The notes beneath the pieces were generated by a model. It saw only the letters and a program-made list of their open reading frames with translations. It made no database searches and was not told the origin of the DNA. Shown here piece after piece: positions 1 through 8,090 of a DNA stretch of 18,906 nt; the first letter of the stretch is position 1, and each line of letters begins with the position of its first letter. A program made the position numbers and the translations under genes. The DNA is from Spirogloea muscicola. Its lineage: Eukaryota > Streptophyta > Zygnematophyceae > Spirogloeales > Spirogloeaceae. The stretch lies in contig WELB01000285.1 of the NCBI GenBank assembly GCA_009602725.1, forward strand, positions 121,726-140,631, given 5' to 3'.

Positions 1-125
1 CGGGGGTATTGAGGGCGCCCTGTCTGCCTAGCCTTTGGCTCCGTCATGAACACCTGTATGCATCTGGCTGGCATTTCACAGCCGATTCTTTCATATCAGC
101 AGCCGCTTTCTCTCTTTGTACCTTC
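1..125 (+). mobile_element. 3' tail of a truncated retroelement copy (copy 0)
   Basis: The first 12 bases read CGG GGG TAT TGA, i.e. R-G-Y-stop. This is the same ORF end seen at 4449-4460 (R-G-Y-TAA) and 9374-9385. The sequence that follows (GGGCGCCCTGTCTGCC, then a 'CTCCGTCATGAACACC' stretch, then 'CTGGCTGGCATT...CACAGCC' and a CAGCAGCC stretch) matches the bases after those stops. This is therefore the 3' untranslated tail of another copy whose body lies outside the window to the left. The identity is by sequence comparison within the window; the retroelement assignment is inferred from copies A-G. Confidence 0.6.
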
Positions 126-136
126 CTACTTCCAGC

Positions 137-198
137 CCCCCCCTCCCCTCCAATCAGAAGACGGGCGAGCCCTTCTTCTGATTGGGGGGGCGGGGGGG
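137..198. repeat. 62-base near-perfect palindrome (hairpin/cruciform)
   Basis: The sequence is symmetric about 167/168. The core arms are CAATCAGAAG (151-160) and CTTCTGATTG (175-184). They continue inward through A and GGGC/GCCC, and outward into a C-rich arm (137-150) facing a G-rich arm (185-198). By hand pairing, 27 of 31 positions are Watson-Crick. The exceptions are the central G/A, 162/173, a T-G pair at 149/186, and 144/191. There is almost no loop. It lies directly downstream of the copy 0 tail. Confidence 0.75.
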
Positions 199-448
199 CC
201 CCGGGCGGTCGGCGCCGCCACCGCCGCCGCCGCCGCCACCGCCACCGCCGGCGCCCCCGGCCCCGCGCTCTCCCGTCGATGCCCACAGGGCGTCGACGGC
301 TGCCGCCTGACACCGTCGCTCGGTCCGGCCGGCAGCGGTAGGCGGAGGGTGGCGACAAACCCAGCCTCCCCGAACCATCTCCGCCAACGATCTGCTCTCC
401 CCTCCCCCGGCGCTTGCGCGGGTCACCGCCCCTAGCGCCGCGTGGCCG
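199..448. other. GC-rich stretch with CCG/CCA trinucleotide run
   Basis: About 213-250 is a (GCC/ACC)n run that creates artificial open frames rich in Ala, Arg or Pro on both strands. No domain, signal peptide or splice structure was recognised in any of them. The rest is unremarkable GC-rich DNA. Confidence 0.5.
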
Positions 449-771
449 ACGTCACCCACGCCCCGCGCCATCACGTGCCACGCGCCGCGTGCCGGCCGCT
501 GCCAATTGCGGAAGCGTGACGGGCCGGGGCAAGCCGGGGCTCCCCTGAGGGCATCGGGGCAGAGCGGTTGGGTTCGCGGCGGGGAGCAGCGCGGGGCAGG
601 AGAGACAGAGCCTGGGTGCGGGCGAAGAGAGAAGGCGCGCGGAGCGCATGTATGAAAACGGAGGTGTCACGAGAATGTCCCGTCGATAGCTCATTGACGT
701 CGATCTGACAAGGCACGTGAGGTGGCTGTACACGTAAGGCATCTGAGGCACGTCACCTATCCGTATAACGT
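449..771. promoter_or_regulatory. Cluster of seven ACGT-core motifs (possible bZIP/bHLH sites)
   Basis: ACGT cores occur at 449, 473, 697, 715, 732, 750 and 768. They include GACGTCAC (448-455), two CACGTG G/E-boxes (472-477, 714-719), TGACGTCG (695-702) and GCACGTCACC (749-758). About one would be expected by chance in 320 bases. ACGT cores are classical plant/algal bZIP and bHLH targets. No recognisable gene starts downstream, so a promoter role is only a possibility. Confidence 0.25.
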
Positions 772-888
772 GAAACAGGATTCGTAGACAGTACCTTCCA
801 GCTCAGCTCCGGTCGAGTAATTTGCCTTTTGAAACAGGATTCGTAGACAGTACCTTCAGCTCAGCTCCGGTCGAGTAACTTGCCTTTT
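772..888. repeat. 59-base tandem duplication
   Basis: Two adjacent units (772-830 and 831-888) start GAAACAGGATTCGTAGACAG and end TTGCCTTTT. They differ by one base indel (CTTCCAGC versus CTTCAGC) and one T/C change. The near-identity implies a recent duplication. No gene is associated. Confidence 0.85.
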
Positions 889-1080
889 GAACCGTCGATT
901 CGCATCGGCAGGCAAACCCCATCCTACCATGCCAACCACTCAAACACCGTGCGTATCTGCCGCTGGGCCGTGGATTTGGCATCCTAGGAGCAGCCCCATC
1001 CTACCGCCCGAAACCGCTCGAAAAGCCCGAAGAGAAGCCGAAAAGCCCTCAAAAGGAAAGGGCTCGCCCATTGAGGATAG

Positions 1081-1135
1081 GGGCTGGAAAAGCCAGCCCA
1101 AAAAGGATGAACGAAGCACGAGAAGGGGGCCAGGG
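1081..1135 (-). repeat. Dispersed short repeat R1, degenerate copy
   Basis: On the + strand this reads as the reverse form of R1: GGCTGGAAAAGCCAGCCC followed by AAAAAGGATGAACGAAGCAC and a GGGGGCCAGGGG end. The order (paired GGCTG/CAGCC, A-rich GGAATG-ACAA, GGGGCC) matches the better copies at 1326 and 10890. Confidence 0.4.
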
Positions 1136-1234
1136 GAAGCCCGCTCAAAGCCCTGCTCCGATGGGGATGACCCACCTTGACGTGCGAAGGCAAGTACCGG
1201 CCAGGTTGGCGGCGGGTAAAGGTGAAAGGGTGAG

Positions 1235-1438
1235 AGATTAGCAGTCCCGGGCTACACTAGCCTTGGGGATCAAGGGTGGAGGGGCAGGACGGAAATAGAA
1301 GAGCAAGCGCGGCCAGATTAACTGGTGGCTGGGAGAGGCCAGCCCAAAGGAATGGACAAGGTCTGAAGGAGCCGGAGTGCTGAGGAAATAGCGGTCTCAG
1401 GCTACACTGGCCCTGGGATCGAGGGTGGAGGGGAAGCC
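1235..1438. repeat. Direct repeat pair (GGCTACACTRGCC...GAGGGTGGAGGGG)
   Basis: Segments at about 1237-1290 and 1383-1436 share an AGCAGTC/AGCGGTC start, GGCTACACT(A/G)GCC, and GATC(A/G)AGGGTGGAGGGG, in the same orientation about 146 bases apart. An R1 copy lies between them. Each is followed or preceded by an 'AGCCCGCTCAAAG' phrase (1138, 1450), so a unit larger than R1 was duplicated here. Confidence 0.55.
1326..1376 (-). repeat. Dispersed short repeat R1
   Basis: Contains GGCTGGGAGAGGCCAGCCC followed by AAAGGAATGGACAAGGTC and TGAAGGAGCC. It is the inverse of the copies at 8573 and 11433. Reading on the + strand here, a box A-like segment (GGCTG..GAGAGG) precedes a box B-like GGTCTGA segment. 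The Pol III reading is speculative. Confidence 0.6.
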
Positions 1439-1555
1439 AAATGGGCCAAAGAGCCCGCTCAAAGAAAACAGTACCATTCTTTCCGACCGAAGATAAGCGA
1501 GCAGATGGCTGGGACCGAGTACCTTTGCTCGGTCAAGTCTCTTCCTTCGAGCCGA

Positions 1556-1680
1556 CTTGCCGCCGCCGCCGCCGCCGCCGCCGCCGTCGCTGCTGTCATC
1601 GTTGCTGCCATTGTCGCTGCCGTCGCCGCCGCTACTGTTGTCGTCGCTGTCTGCGCCACCGCCACCGCCACCGCTGAACA
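1556..1680. repeat. Imperfect trinucleotide microsatellite (GCC/GCT/GTC)
   Basis: A pure (GCC)n run of about 28 bases grades into mixed GYN triplets and a final (CCACCG)n. All three frames stay open on both strands and give poly-Ala, poly-Pro or poly-Arg strings. None is preceded by a plausible gene start or followed by a domain, so I do not call a gene. Confidence 0.7.
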
Positions 1681-1896
1681 AGCAGCGGACTTCGAGTGAG
1701 CATTCCGGACGTGCCAGGAAGGCACGGGCTGGCGCGTTAGGTTGCTTGCGGAGCCTTCTACCGACGAACTCCGTTTGACCGGTACGTCAACCGGCACATT
1801 GGCAAGGCACGCTTGCTCTTGCTTAACCGAATCTCTAACGCAGTCTCGGAAGCCATTATAACGAGTGCTTCTATCTTGCAAGGCATCGATACTAAC
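1681..1896. other. Unassigned interval
   Basis: No gene, RNA or repeat relationship was recognised. An inverted TTGACCGGTACGTCAACCGG phrase near 1776-1795 is a short local palindrome only. Confidence 0.3.
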
Positions 1897-2005
1897 CAAA
1901 GACCCTATACTTGGAAGCGAAACTGGTTACCGCCCGAAAGTCCCTATGCTTGGGCGCGAAACTGGATCCTGTCTGAAGTCCCTATACTTGGGCGTTTATG
2001 AAGTT
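1897..2005. repeat. 38-39-base tandem repeat, about 2.7 units
   Basis: CCCTATAC/GC-TTGG occurs at 1903, 1942 and 1980. The first two are followed by GCGAAACTGG and then diverged CCGCCCGAA / CCTGTCTGA endings. The third unit breaks off at GGGCGTTTATG. Periods are 39 and 38 bases. Non-coding as far as can be seen. Confidence 0.8.
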
Positions 2006-2027
2006 CCATTACTACTCAAAAATCAAT

Positions 2028-2057
2028 ACTGTCACTGTTACTGGTCACTGTGACAGT
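2028..2057. repeat. Short inverted repeat
   Basis: ACTGTCAC (2028-2035) faces GTGACAGT (2050-2057) with a 14-base spacer that itself repeats the CTGTTACTGGTCACTG theme. It is a small hairpin of unknown role in an AT-richer, gene-free interval. Confidence 0.55.
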
Positions 2058-2467
2058 TACTGGATATCAGTTCCGGATCTGGTCCTTACATAAGTGTTGC
2101 TCGCTTGGTGTTCCCGTCTCATTTACTTTGATTGGAAATCACCCATCACGAGCTCCAATTACTTTCTCATTCCGATACTACACAATCTATCTCATCTCAA
2201 ACCAAGTAATGTCCAGTTCTCTCGTGTTCTATTTTCTTTCACAGTGTTTGGCGTTGCCGGTCATGCCGACTCTACCTTGTCACCTATATCCACACTGTCC
2301 TGTCCTGTCGACGTTAAGTAGCAACCGACACCAGGTGGCACGGCAGAGGCCGATTCAAGCCAACACGTTGATCAGGCAAAATCCAGTGCAGGATAAACAA
2401 GGCTACATGAAACGGAGCCCTATGCTCAGGTGCCTAAGGTAACAGGGTAACAGGGAAGAAGAAGGAC
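2058..2467. other. AT-richer interval without recognisable gene
   Basis: This is the least GC-rich part of the left block. The open frame at 2050-2442 has no signal peptide, domain or homologous block elsewhere in the window. I see nothing further that can be supported. Confidence 0.35.
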
Positions 2468-2537
2468 GCTTCCAGAAGAGGGTGGTGGCTGTGAGAGGCC
2501 AGCCCAGAAATCGAATGCACAAAGATCGAAGGGGCCA
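2468..2537 (-). repeat. Dispersed short repeat R1
   Basis: Reads CTTCCAGAAGAGGG, then GGCTGTGAGAGGCCAGCCC, then a diverged AGAAATCGAATGCACAAAG and GATCGAAGGGGCC. It matches the long form seen at 10846-10935, including the CTTCCAG lead. Confidence 0.65.
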
Positions 2538-3640
2538 GGGAAAGCTGTAAAGCTCACATGCAATCGAGTAGCTACGAAACACTCAGTCACCCCTGCTAGG
2601 CCAGGTTTGGCCCCCGGCTACGCTGGTTGTCTGGGCTGGTTGGCCGGCTTCGTTCGCCGATCACCCGACCCAGTGGCCGACTCGACCCTCCAGCCGTCCG
2701 TTCCACGATTGCCCTGCCACCGCTTTCTGTACCGCCCATCTTCACGGTCTTGTGGGTGGTTGAAATGCCTTCAGATGGGCTTCCCTCGTTGCGCTTCTTA
2801 CGGTCTTCTGGCGGGTGGCGTCGTGCGTGGGCTTTTGCCCTTGTTGTCGCGCCGTTGGTGTCATAGTCCGCATTTGATGAGCGGTCGCCTCGATAGAGAA
2901 AGAGAGAGAGTGATGGAGAGTGGGAGTGGTCCCCCCATTTTTCGGCTCGAATCACACCCGAAACTGTATGATTCAGCCGCAGGGATCCACGTGTCAAGCC
3001 AGGTCAGCTGTCCTAGTCAGATCGACACAAGTAGGCCTTCGACGTGAAAAAGCTCGACAGTCCCCCTCGGCACACCAGCTCACGTGGTGGTTACTTTGCG
3101 TGAACGACTGCAGACACCTGGACCCCTACCTTCCCTTCCTCTCCTTGGGGAAACGCAGCTGGCGCTGGCAATCTCACCCGCTGCATCGGCCAACGGACAT
3201 GCTACCTGCAGCGGAAAGTGGCCCCGATAGGCATGATGGGCGAGCTTTACAAGGAGTACGACAATTCCCTTTCCAGACGCTGGCTTCCTTTTTACACAAT
3301 CCTCATCTTTTCCCTCAGCTTCATCTTCCCTCCAGGCTTCCCTTTCCACTCGCATGGGCGGCCTTGGCGCGCCGGTCGTTGGATTAGACGAAGCAAGCAC
3401 CCTTCCTGAGGTACTGGCACCAATTTGCCTCCCTGCTTCCCATGCGCTTCTCTTGCCTTGCCGACCCCGTAAGCAGCGTGGAGGAAGGCTCCTTCACTTC
3501 TCAAGTGCATCTAAGGAGCATCCGCAACTCAGCCACTCGGCCCCTTTCCCTCCCCTACAATCCCTCCTCAATCCTCTCTCCTTCCTTGCCCAAGTTTCCA
3601 ACAGAAGCGGCACAAGCCAGACTTCTTGCGGCAGTTGCAG
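2538..3640. other. Long interval without recognisable gene
   Basis: Open frames on both strands (for example 2596-2997 -, 2607-3047 +, 2920-3387 +) are rich in Pro, Arg and Ser. They show no domain, signal peptide or match to other blocks here. A short GA-rich run lies at 2897-2928. I see no supported gene or RNA. Confidence 0.35.
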
Positions 3641-3759
3641 ATGAGCGTTGGAGGAGGTTGAGGAGGCTGCCCGAAATGTAAGACGATCTGAGGAGCCTGG
3701 CAAGACTCACATCTCTCGCCAGACCTGGTGCTACCGACTAGGTCACTTCACACGCCATT

Positions 3760-4560
3760 TCCAACTTCAGCATCAGCCCCCCGTGGCCTTTCATACGCTG
3801 CTTCAACTCTTCCTCGGCCTCCTACCCAACCGTCTGATTATAGTGCGCCAGTGCGACTGTCGCTTTCGTGCAGTGGGTGGTGAGCTCGCTAAACACATGC
3901 TGCGATGCCCCACTGGACCGACAGTGGTGAGTACTTACAACCTTCTCCGGTATGCCCTGGCGGGCTTGATGCGTAACGTCGATTACTGTGCGGTCGTGGA
4001 AGTAAGCAACCTCATGCCCATCACCACAGATGCCTAAGGACGTCATCATCGCCGCAACCCAGACATTGTGGGCGTGCAACCTGGTGGAGGACCACGGGCC
4101 TTGGTCGATGTCGTCATTAAGGAGGCATACAAAAGTCCAGCATCGACCCACATTGCTGGCCACGCAGTGGGCAGCGCAGAGCAGAACAAGCTGGAGCACT
4201 ACATCGACTAACCCCCCCTGCAATAGGCTCCTGCCAGCTGCCCGCGAACAGGGTGCAGCACTTCTAGGAGGCTCCGGGTGCCTTTGGGTCTTGTGTCCTG
4301 CTACCGCATGCGTTTATCTATGCCCCTACAGCGATACCAAGCGCTTGCTTTGCATCGCCAAGCCGATCGCGCCCTTGCAGCAGCCTCTGGCTTGCGCAGC
4401 GGGGTTGTTCTTCCTCCCCTCAGCTCATCTGACTTCCTACTGCTGACAAGGGGGTACTAAGAGCGCCCTGTCTGCCTAGCCTGTGGCTCCGCCATAAACA
4501 CCTGTATGCCTGTGGCTGGCTTTCACGGCCGCTCTTTCATTACCAGCAGCATTCTTCAGC
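3760..4560 (+). mobile_element. Decayed retroelement 3' end (copy A) with 3' tail
   Basis: The frame open to 4037 carries LGLLPN, then C-D-C ... H-M-L-R-C, then NLLRYAL and NLMPI. This lines up with LGLPPP, C-E-C ... H-C, HDLLRDAM and SVMPI of the best copy at 5877. After a frameshift, the reading from about 4046 gives RRNPDIVGV, GGGPRALVDVVI, GHAVGSAEQNKLEHYID and then a stop at 4209-4211. The HGAL segment is missing. A last block (4300-4460) reads RMRLSMPLQR, RALAAASGL and ends SSSDFLLLTRGY-TAA (4458-4460). The tail 4461-4560 is shared with copies 0 and D. At least one frameshift, a stop and a deletion make it non-functional. The reverse-transcriptase-ORF assignment is inference. Confidence 0.65.
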
Positions 4561-4900
4561 TGCAGTCGACATCGTTGGCTGTATAGGTCCTCGACTCCAC
4601 ACTCTCCTCTCTCCTGTGCTTCAGACCGAGATGTGCCAGCTGCATATATGTCGTTCTTGCGCCGTTGAGTAGTGTCAGCCTGTTGCAGCGTGCTCAGGCT
4701 CATGCTTTGCATCAGAAAGCTGGGGGAGCTCTGGTTGGTGGCAGAAGGGCTTGGAATTTGCCATCTGGAACTCAGGCATCAATCAGCGACCTTCATGTGC
4801 TGACAGTGGTTACTGAGCGGGTCAACCTGCAGTGGGTAATCTACGTCATCAGGTGTGCTTGCCGATGTACTCGGCCACTTTGGCCTTCCATTATCTCAAT
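4561..4900. other. Unassigned interval between copies A and F
   Basis: No domain or repeat relationship was recognised. The + frame beginning at 4665 has no conserved block. Confidence 0.3.
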
Positions 4901-4904
4901 ACAC

Positions 4905-5250
4905 GCAAGTTTCCTTTGGTGTCGTCGGGACACCGCGCTGCGCGCAAGCTGGTGCAGGAGCTCGAGCTACCGAGCGCAGAACGCCCCGTGGGCGTCAATG
5001 GCAAGGGGGAAGACCTCGTCCTCCCACGAATGGTCAGCATACTTCGCTCCTTGCTCGAGCGGCACCGGCCACTGCACGCCCTGCCTTGGAGGCAGATACT
5101 GTGGGGTGTGAAGGGCCGGGGCCAAGCAGTCTTCTCGGCCCAGTCTCTCGCTTGGACTGATTGCCGACCTTGTGCCGCCGCCGCCGCCGCCGCTGCGCCA
5201 GTAGGTGTCGTTTGCGCGACTCGGACCGTGCCACGAGGGCACAGGCGAGG
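4905..5250 (-). mobile_element. Decayed retroelement C-terminal fragment (copy F), minus strand
   Basis: On the minus strand, one frame gives SASKAGRAVAGAARARSE (around 5040-5110). After a frameshift a second frame gives KYADHSWEDEVFPLAIDAHGAF. The intact copy at 5877 reads SASGAGHAAAKAARSKAAKHADH then ELVSLAVDVHGAL, so order and spacing agree. A GGC/GCC triplet run (5174-5197) has inflated a Gly stretch where copy B has PGGGAR. The phrase CACTGCACGCCCTGCCTTGG (5069-5088) recurs at 7839-7858 (one mismatch) in copy G. Confidence 0.6.
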
Positions 5251-5876
5251 TCACCTGGCGGACCAGTCGCTGGCGAGCCTCCTCCGAGAAGCTCCGCATC
5301 CGGCTGCGTGAGACCGGCTCACCCTTTGGCACACCACGAAGATCGTGACCTTGTGTCAAGAATGCAGTTGTCTAATGTCGTCTCGAGCTGCTCAAAGGCT
5401 GTTGTATACTACTGCTTCAGCAACACTTCCTTGCGAGATCATCGATCATTGGGGGCATTCCTTGACATTCGTTCCAGAAACTGGTTCTTTGCACTGTGCG
5501 TGGGGCTTGTCTTGCGACCTCTTTACTCTTTACGAGTCAACAAATCTATCCTTCACAAATTCCTGATTTTGCAACATGTCATCTATTACTACACTTTGCC
5601 CTTACTTTCTGCGCTACTCTGCTTTCCAGACTTGGTCTGTTTGTTCTGACTGCCATGTAAGACCCTGACTCCTTTGACTGCAATCTGACCTATCGACACT
5701 GTACAGCAATCGACGTCGTGTAACATGACAGGCCACTGCCTTGGCCCACTGACATGTGTCTATCTACAAAGGCAAGAAGCAGAATAAGGGTAATAGAACC
5801 TCATTGCACTGTCATCCGAGCGGCTGGCTAGTAGCTCAACTGCGGCAGCTGCAAGCGGTGAGAGAAGGTCACGAGA
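5251..5876. other. Interval without recognisable gene
   Basis: 5350-5760 is AT-richer and holds a hydrophobic, low-information frame (5161-5649) with no start context or motif to support it. Nothing else was recognised. Confidence 0.3.
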
Positions 5877-6842
5877 ATGGTGATGCGCTGCAGCGCTAAT
5901 TGTGGTGGCCAATGCCAGGCGAGTGGTTGCCAACGCCAGGCAGGTGGTGGCCACCGCCGGACGGGTGGTGGCCATCGCCAGCTCCTCCCTCCCACAGACG
6001 TGCGCGGCCATGCTCGGCTGCTGTCGGCCGCCTCCCCTGGCGCGGCAGCCTGGCTCTGCGCGCTCCCCCTGTACGATGCCCTCAGGATGCCAGATGAACT
6101 CTTCCGTACGGCCACCCATCGCCGGTTGGGTCTCCCCCCGCCCTGTCTGCTTGGCGTGCTGCAGTGTGAGTGCGGGGAGCGGTCGACGGACCCGGCGGAG
6201 CTGGCGGTGCGTATCCTCCACTGCGCCACTGGAGGCGAACTTACAGCTGCTCACGACCTCCTCCGAGACGCAATGTTCGGCATCTTCCAGGAGGCCGGAT
6301 ACACGGTTGCGATGGAGAATACGTCTGTCATGCCCATCGTCCAGAGGGCCGACGGACTCCACACGCGCCGCGTCGACCTGGTGGCGTCCACGCCGGGCGG
6401 CGGCGCGCGCATCATCGCTGATGTGGTCACCACTGATGTGGTCGACCGCTCCAACCCGGGGCTCTCTGCCTCGGGGGCTGGCCACGCCGCGGCGAAGGCC
6501 GCTCGCAGCAAGGCGGCCAAACACGCCGACCACCCGGCTGCAGATGAGCTCGTTTCCCTGGCCGTGGACGTGCACGGGGCTCTCGGGTCCCAGTGGCTCG
6601 ACCTGCTGGCCAGGCTTGCGCGGCGCGCTGTGTCCCGCAGGCGCGGTGAGCCGGCTGAGTTCAACGCCGCCGGCTCGTGGGCTTAGGTGTATCGTATGCG
6701 ATTGTCCGTCTCCCTTCAGCGGTCCATGGCCCACGCCTTGCGTCTCCGTGCTGGCCGTGCTCTCGCTGCGGCCTCCGGCTTTCGTCAGGGGGATAGTTTT
6801 CTGGCAGCTAGTCTGTCGGATTTGAGGCTTCCTCACTCGTAA
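5877..6842 (+). CDS. C-terminal fragment of retroelement ORF (copy B, best preserved; in-frame TAG)
   Basis: The frame is open from 5877 to TAG 6684-6686 (269 residues). It continues in the same frame after the TAG to TAA 6840-6842 with YRMRLSVSLQR and RALAAASGF, which copies A and C also encode. The TAG is therefore most likely a nonsense mutation. The retained protein has: a linker (ARLLSAASPGAAAWL); a Cys/His cluster (C-E-C-G ... H-C ... A-A-H-D); a helix HDLLRDAMFGIF; E-x-T-S-V-M-P; a possible PD-(D/E)XK-like core (R-R-V-D-L-V ... A-R-I-I-A-D-V-V); SASGAGHAAAKAA; KHADH; and AVDVHGALGSQWLDLLARLARR. This combination is what I recall from the C-terminal part of reverse-transcriptase ORFs of green-plant retroelements. 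No reverse transcriptase motif lies upstream. The true homologous region starts near 6000; bases 5902-5985 are tandem repeats, so no authentic start codon can be given. Confidence 0.6.
5902..5985 (+). repeat. 21-base tandem repeat, four units
   Basis: Four 21-base units start GTGGTGGCCA or GTGGTTGCCA (5902, 5923, 5944, 5965) and drift progressively to the right. In one + frame they spell a heptad V-V-A-N-A-R-R/Q. They lie exactly at the 5' edge of the homologous part of copy B, so they mark either the truncation point or an expansion at the insertion site. Confidence 0.85.
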
Positions 6843-6930
6843 CTACTGAGTGGTCCATCCTCCCCTGTTCTGACATTCCATCTTCAGGCCCCTTCGTAGC
6901 TGCTTAGCGCTTTTTAGGCCCCTCCATCAC

Positions 6931-6995
6931 TTGGCCCCTTCGAACCTATGTCAATTCTTTTTCGGGCTGGCTTTTCACAGTCCTTGCCCCCATTA
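6931..6995 (+). repeat. Dispersed short repeat R1
   Basis: GGCCCCTTCGAACCTATGTCAATTC is followed by GGGCTGGCTTTTCACAGTCC and TTGCCCCC. On the opposite strand the GGTTCGAAGGGGCC segment resembles a Pol III box B. A second partial unit (ACATTCTTGGGGCTGGCCC) lies at 7017-7036. Confidence 0.6.
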
Positions 6996-7039
6996 GGAGT
7001 GCCACTTCTTCTTTTACATTCTTGGGGCTGGCCCTTACG

Positions 7040-7770
7040 CATACGTCTGCAGCCTCCTCGAGACCTGCTCCTTCCCAAACTCCTCAACCCCTGGAAAACG
7101 CCCTTCAACCCTTGAATCTAAACCTAAAATGCCCGGGCTCCCCTCGCAACGCCCGCGCGAGCTGCCATGCCCGGCCTGCCATGGCTGCGCGCGTGCGAGC
7201 CGCCACGGCTGCCCGTTTGCTTACGCAGCCCCGCGGCCGCTGCAGCGGCGACCTCCAATCCTGCTGCGGCCGCCTCCAATCCTGCTGCGGCCGCCGCAGG
7301 CTCGCCTTGCGCGACTCGCCTGTGGCAGCCAGCCCGCAACGCGCCGTGCGCCGCCGCCCTCCGCAATGCCTCCTGCTCTGCGACACCTCGGCTGCCCGCG
7401 CAGCCTGCGCACACCTGGAGCAGCACTTTGCGGCGCCGTTCTGCCACTGCCTGCACTGCCTAGAGCCCAAGAGAAGAACCCCAGGATCTAGAAGCTGAAT
7501 CCTGGCTCCCACAGCTTCTGCGGGTAGTGTACGGCGCGTGCACGCCACCGACTGCGTGTCGCAAACTGGCAGCGGAATGTCGCTCGGCCTGGAGTGCAGT
7601 CGCCACGCCCTCCAGCTGCGCCGGCCGCGAGCCCCGCGGTGACGTCCCGGGAAGCTGACGTCGCCCGCAAATTTGCAAAAAGAGATTGATAGGACGAGCT
7701 TACCAAGATGAGGCGAAGTGACAAAAAGTCGATTTGAACCACTGACACAAGGATTTCCGATCCTGACCTT
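7040..7770. other. GC-rich interval without recognisable gene
   Basis: Ala/Arg-rich open frames on both strands (7022-7498 +, 7105-7908 -) contain no domain. Their composition is explained by GCN triplets and by the tandem repeat at 7252. I do not call a gene. Confidence 0.35.
7252..7293. repeat. 21-base tandem repeat, two identical units
   Basis: CCTCCAATCCTGCTGCGGCC-G occurs twice with no difference (7252-7272, 7273-7293), followed by CCGCAGG which makes a small palindrome with the second unit. Confidence 0.85.
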
Positions 7771-7827
7771 TGGCGCCTTTCGGCCATTCGGACCTTGTTC
7801 ATTCTTTCTGGGCTGGCTCTTCACCCT
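7771..7827 (+). repeat. Dispersed short repeat R1 inserted in copy G
   Basis: GCGCCTTTCGGCCATTCGGACC, TTGTTCATTCTTTCTGGGCTGG, CTCTTCACCCTGAG. The minus strand reads straight from the GHAVASAAQ codons of copy G into R1 (GAGCCAGCCCAGAAAGAATG), so R1 truncates or interrupts that copy. Confidence 0.6.
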
Positions 7828-8090
7828 GAGCGGCACTGGCCACTGCATGCCCTGCCTTGGAGGCAGAGAGAGGGCGGGGTTGGCGCGGTAGAACGCGTCT
7901 GTCGTCATTCTGTCCGCAATGAGGCGCGATCCACCAGCCAGCGTGTGGCCAGCAGGTCAATTGGCCGTGCGTGGAAGCCGTCGCCCTTTGATTGCGTGGC
8001 ACTGGCGAATGACCTTGCGGCCACCGTGAAGCCCGCAGCTGGAGAGATGCCGTGCATGATGTTGCGGAAGACGTGGGTGCCACCTCAGCT
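7828..8090 (-). mobile_element. Decayed retroelement C-terminal fragment (copy G), minus strand
   Basis: From about 8075 downward the minus strand reads HVFRNIMHGISPAAGFTVA and then FHARPIDLLAT. This matches HDLLRDAMFGIFQEAGYTVA and LHTRRVDLVAS of copy B. A TGA and a frameshift follow, then NDDRRVLPRQ and SASKAGHAVASAAQ. The fragment ends at R1 (7771-7827). It encodes nothing usable. Confidence 0.6.

Noticed and set aside
154-474. Open frames with Gly, Arg, Ala or Pro runs on both strands
   Set aside because: They are produced by GCC/ACC triplets and the C/G arms of the palindrome; no domain, start context or splice evidence.
1397-1899. Five overlapping frames rich in Gly/Ser/Asp, Ala, Pro or Arg
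   Set aside because: All are translations of one trinucleotide microsatellite in different frames.
5161-5649. Hydrophobic plus-strand frame resembling a membrane protein
   Set aside because: Hydrophobicity arises from an AT-rich pyrimidine-biased stretch; its start is inside a GCC run within copy F.
5902-7293. Possible CRISPR-like arrays (21-base tandem units)
   Set aside because: The units are contiguous without spacers and drift in sequence; the genome is eukaryotic.
7723-7810. tRNA-like sequence on the minus strand (TGGCCGAAAGGCGCC D-arm-like, GGATCGGAAATCC anticodon-arm-like, AGTGG TTCAAAT CGACT T-arm-like)
   Set aside because: The anticodon loop lacks U33, one T-stem pair is mismatched, and no matching acceptor stem was found. 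At most it is a tRNA-derived relic at the edge of R1; tRNAscan or Infernal would decide.
7105-7908. Long minus-strand frame (267 codons)
   Set aside because: Its 5' part translates copy G and R1 in the wrong frame; the rest is Ala/Arg-rich without a motif.
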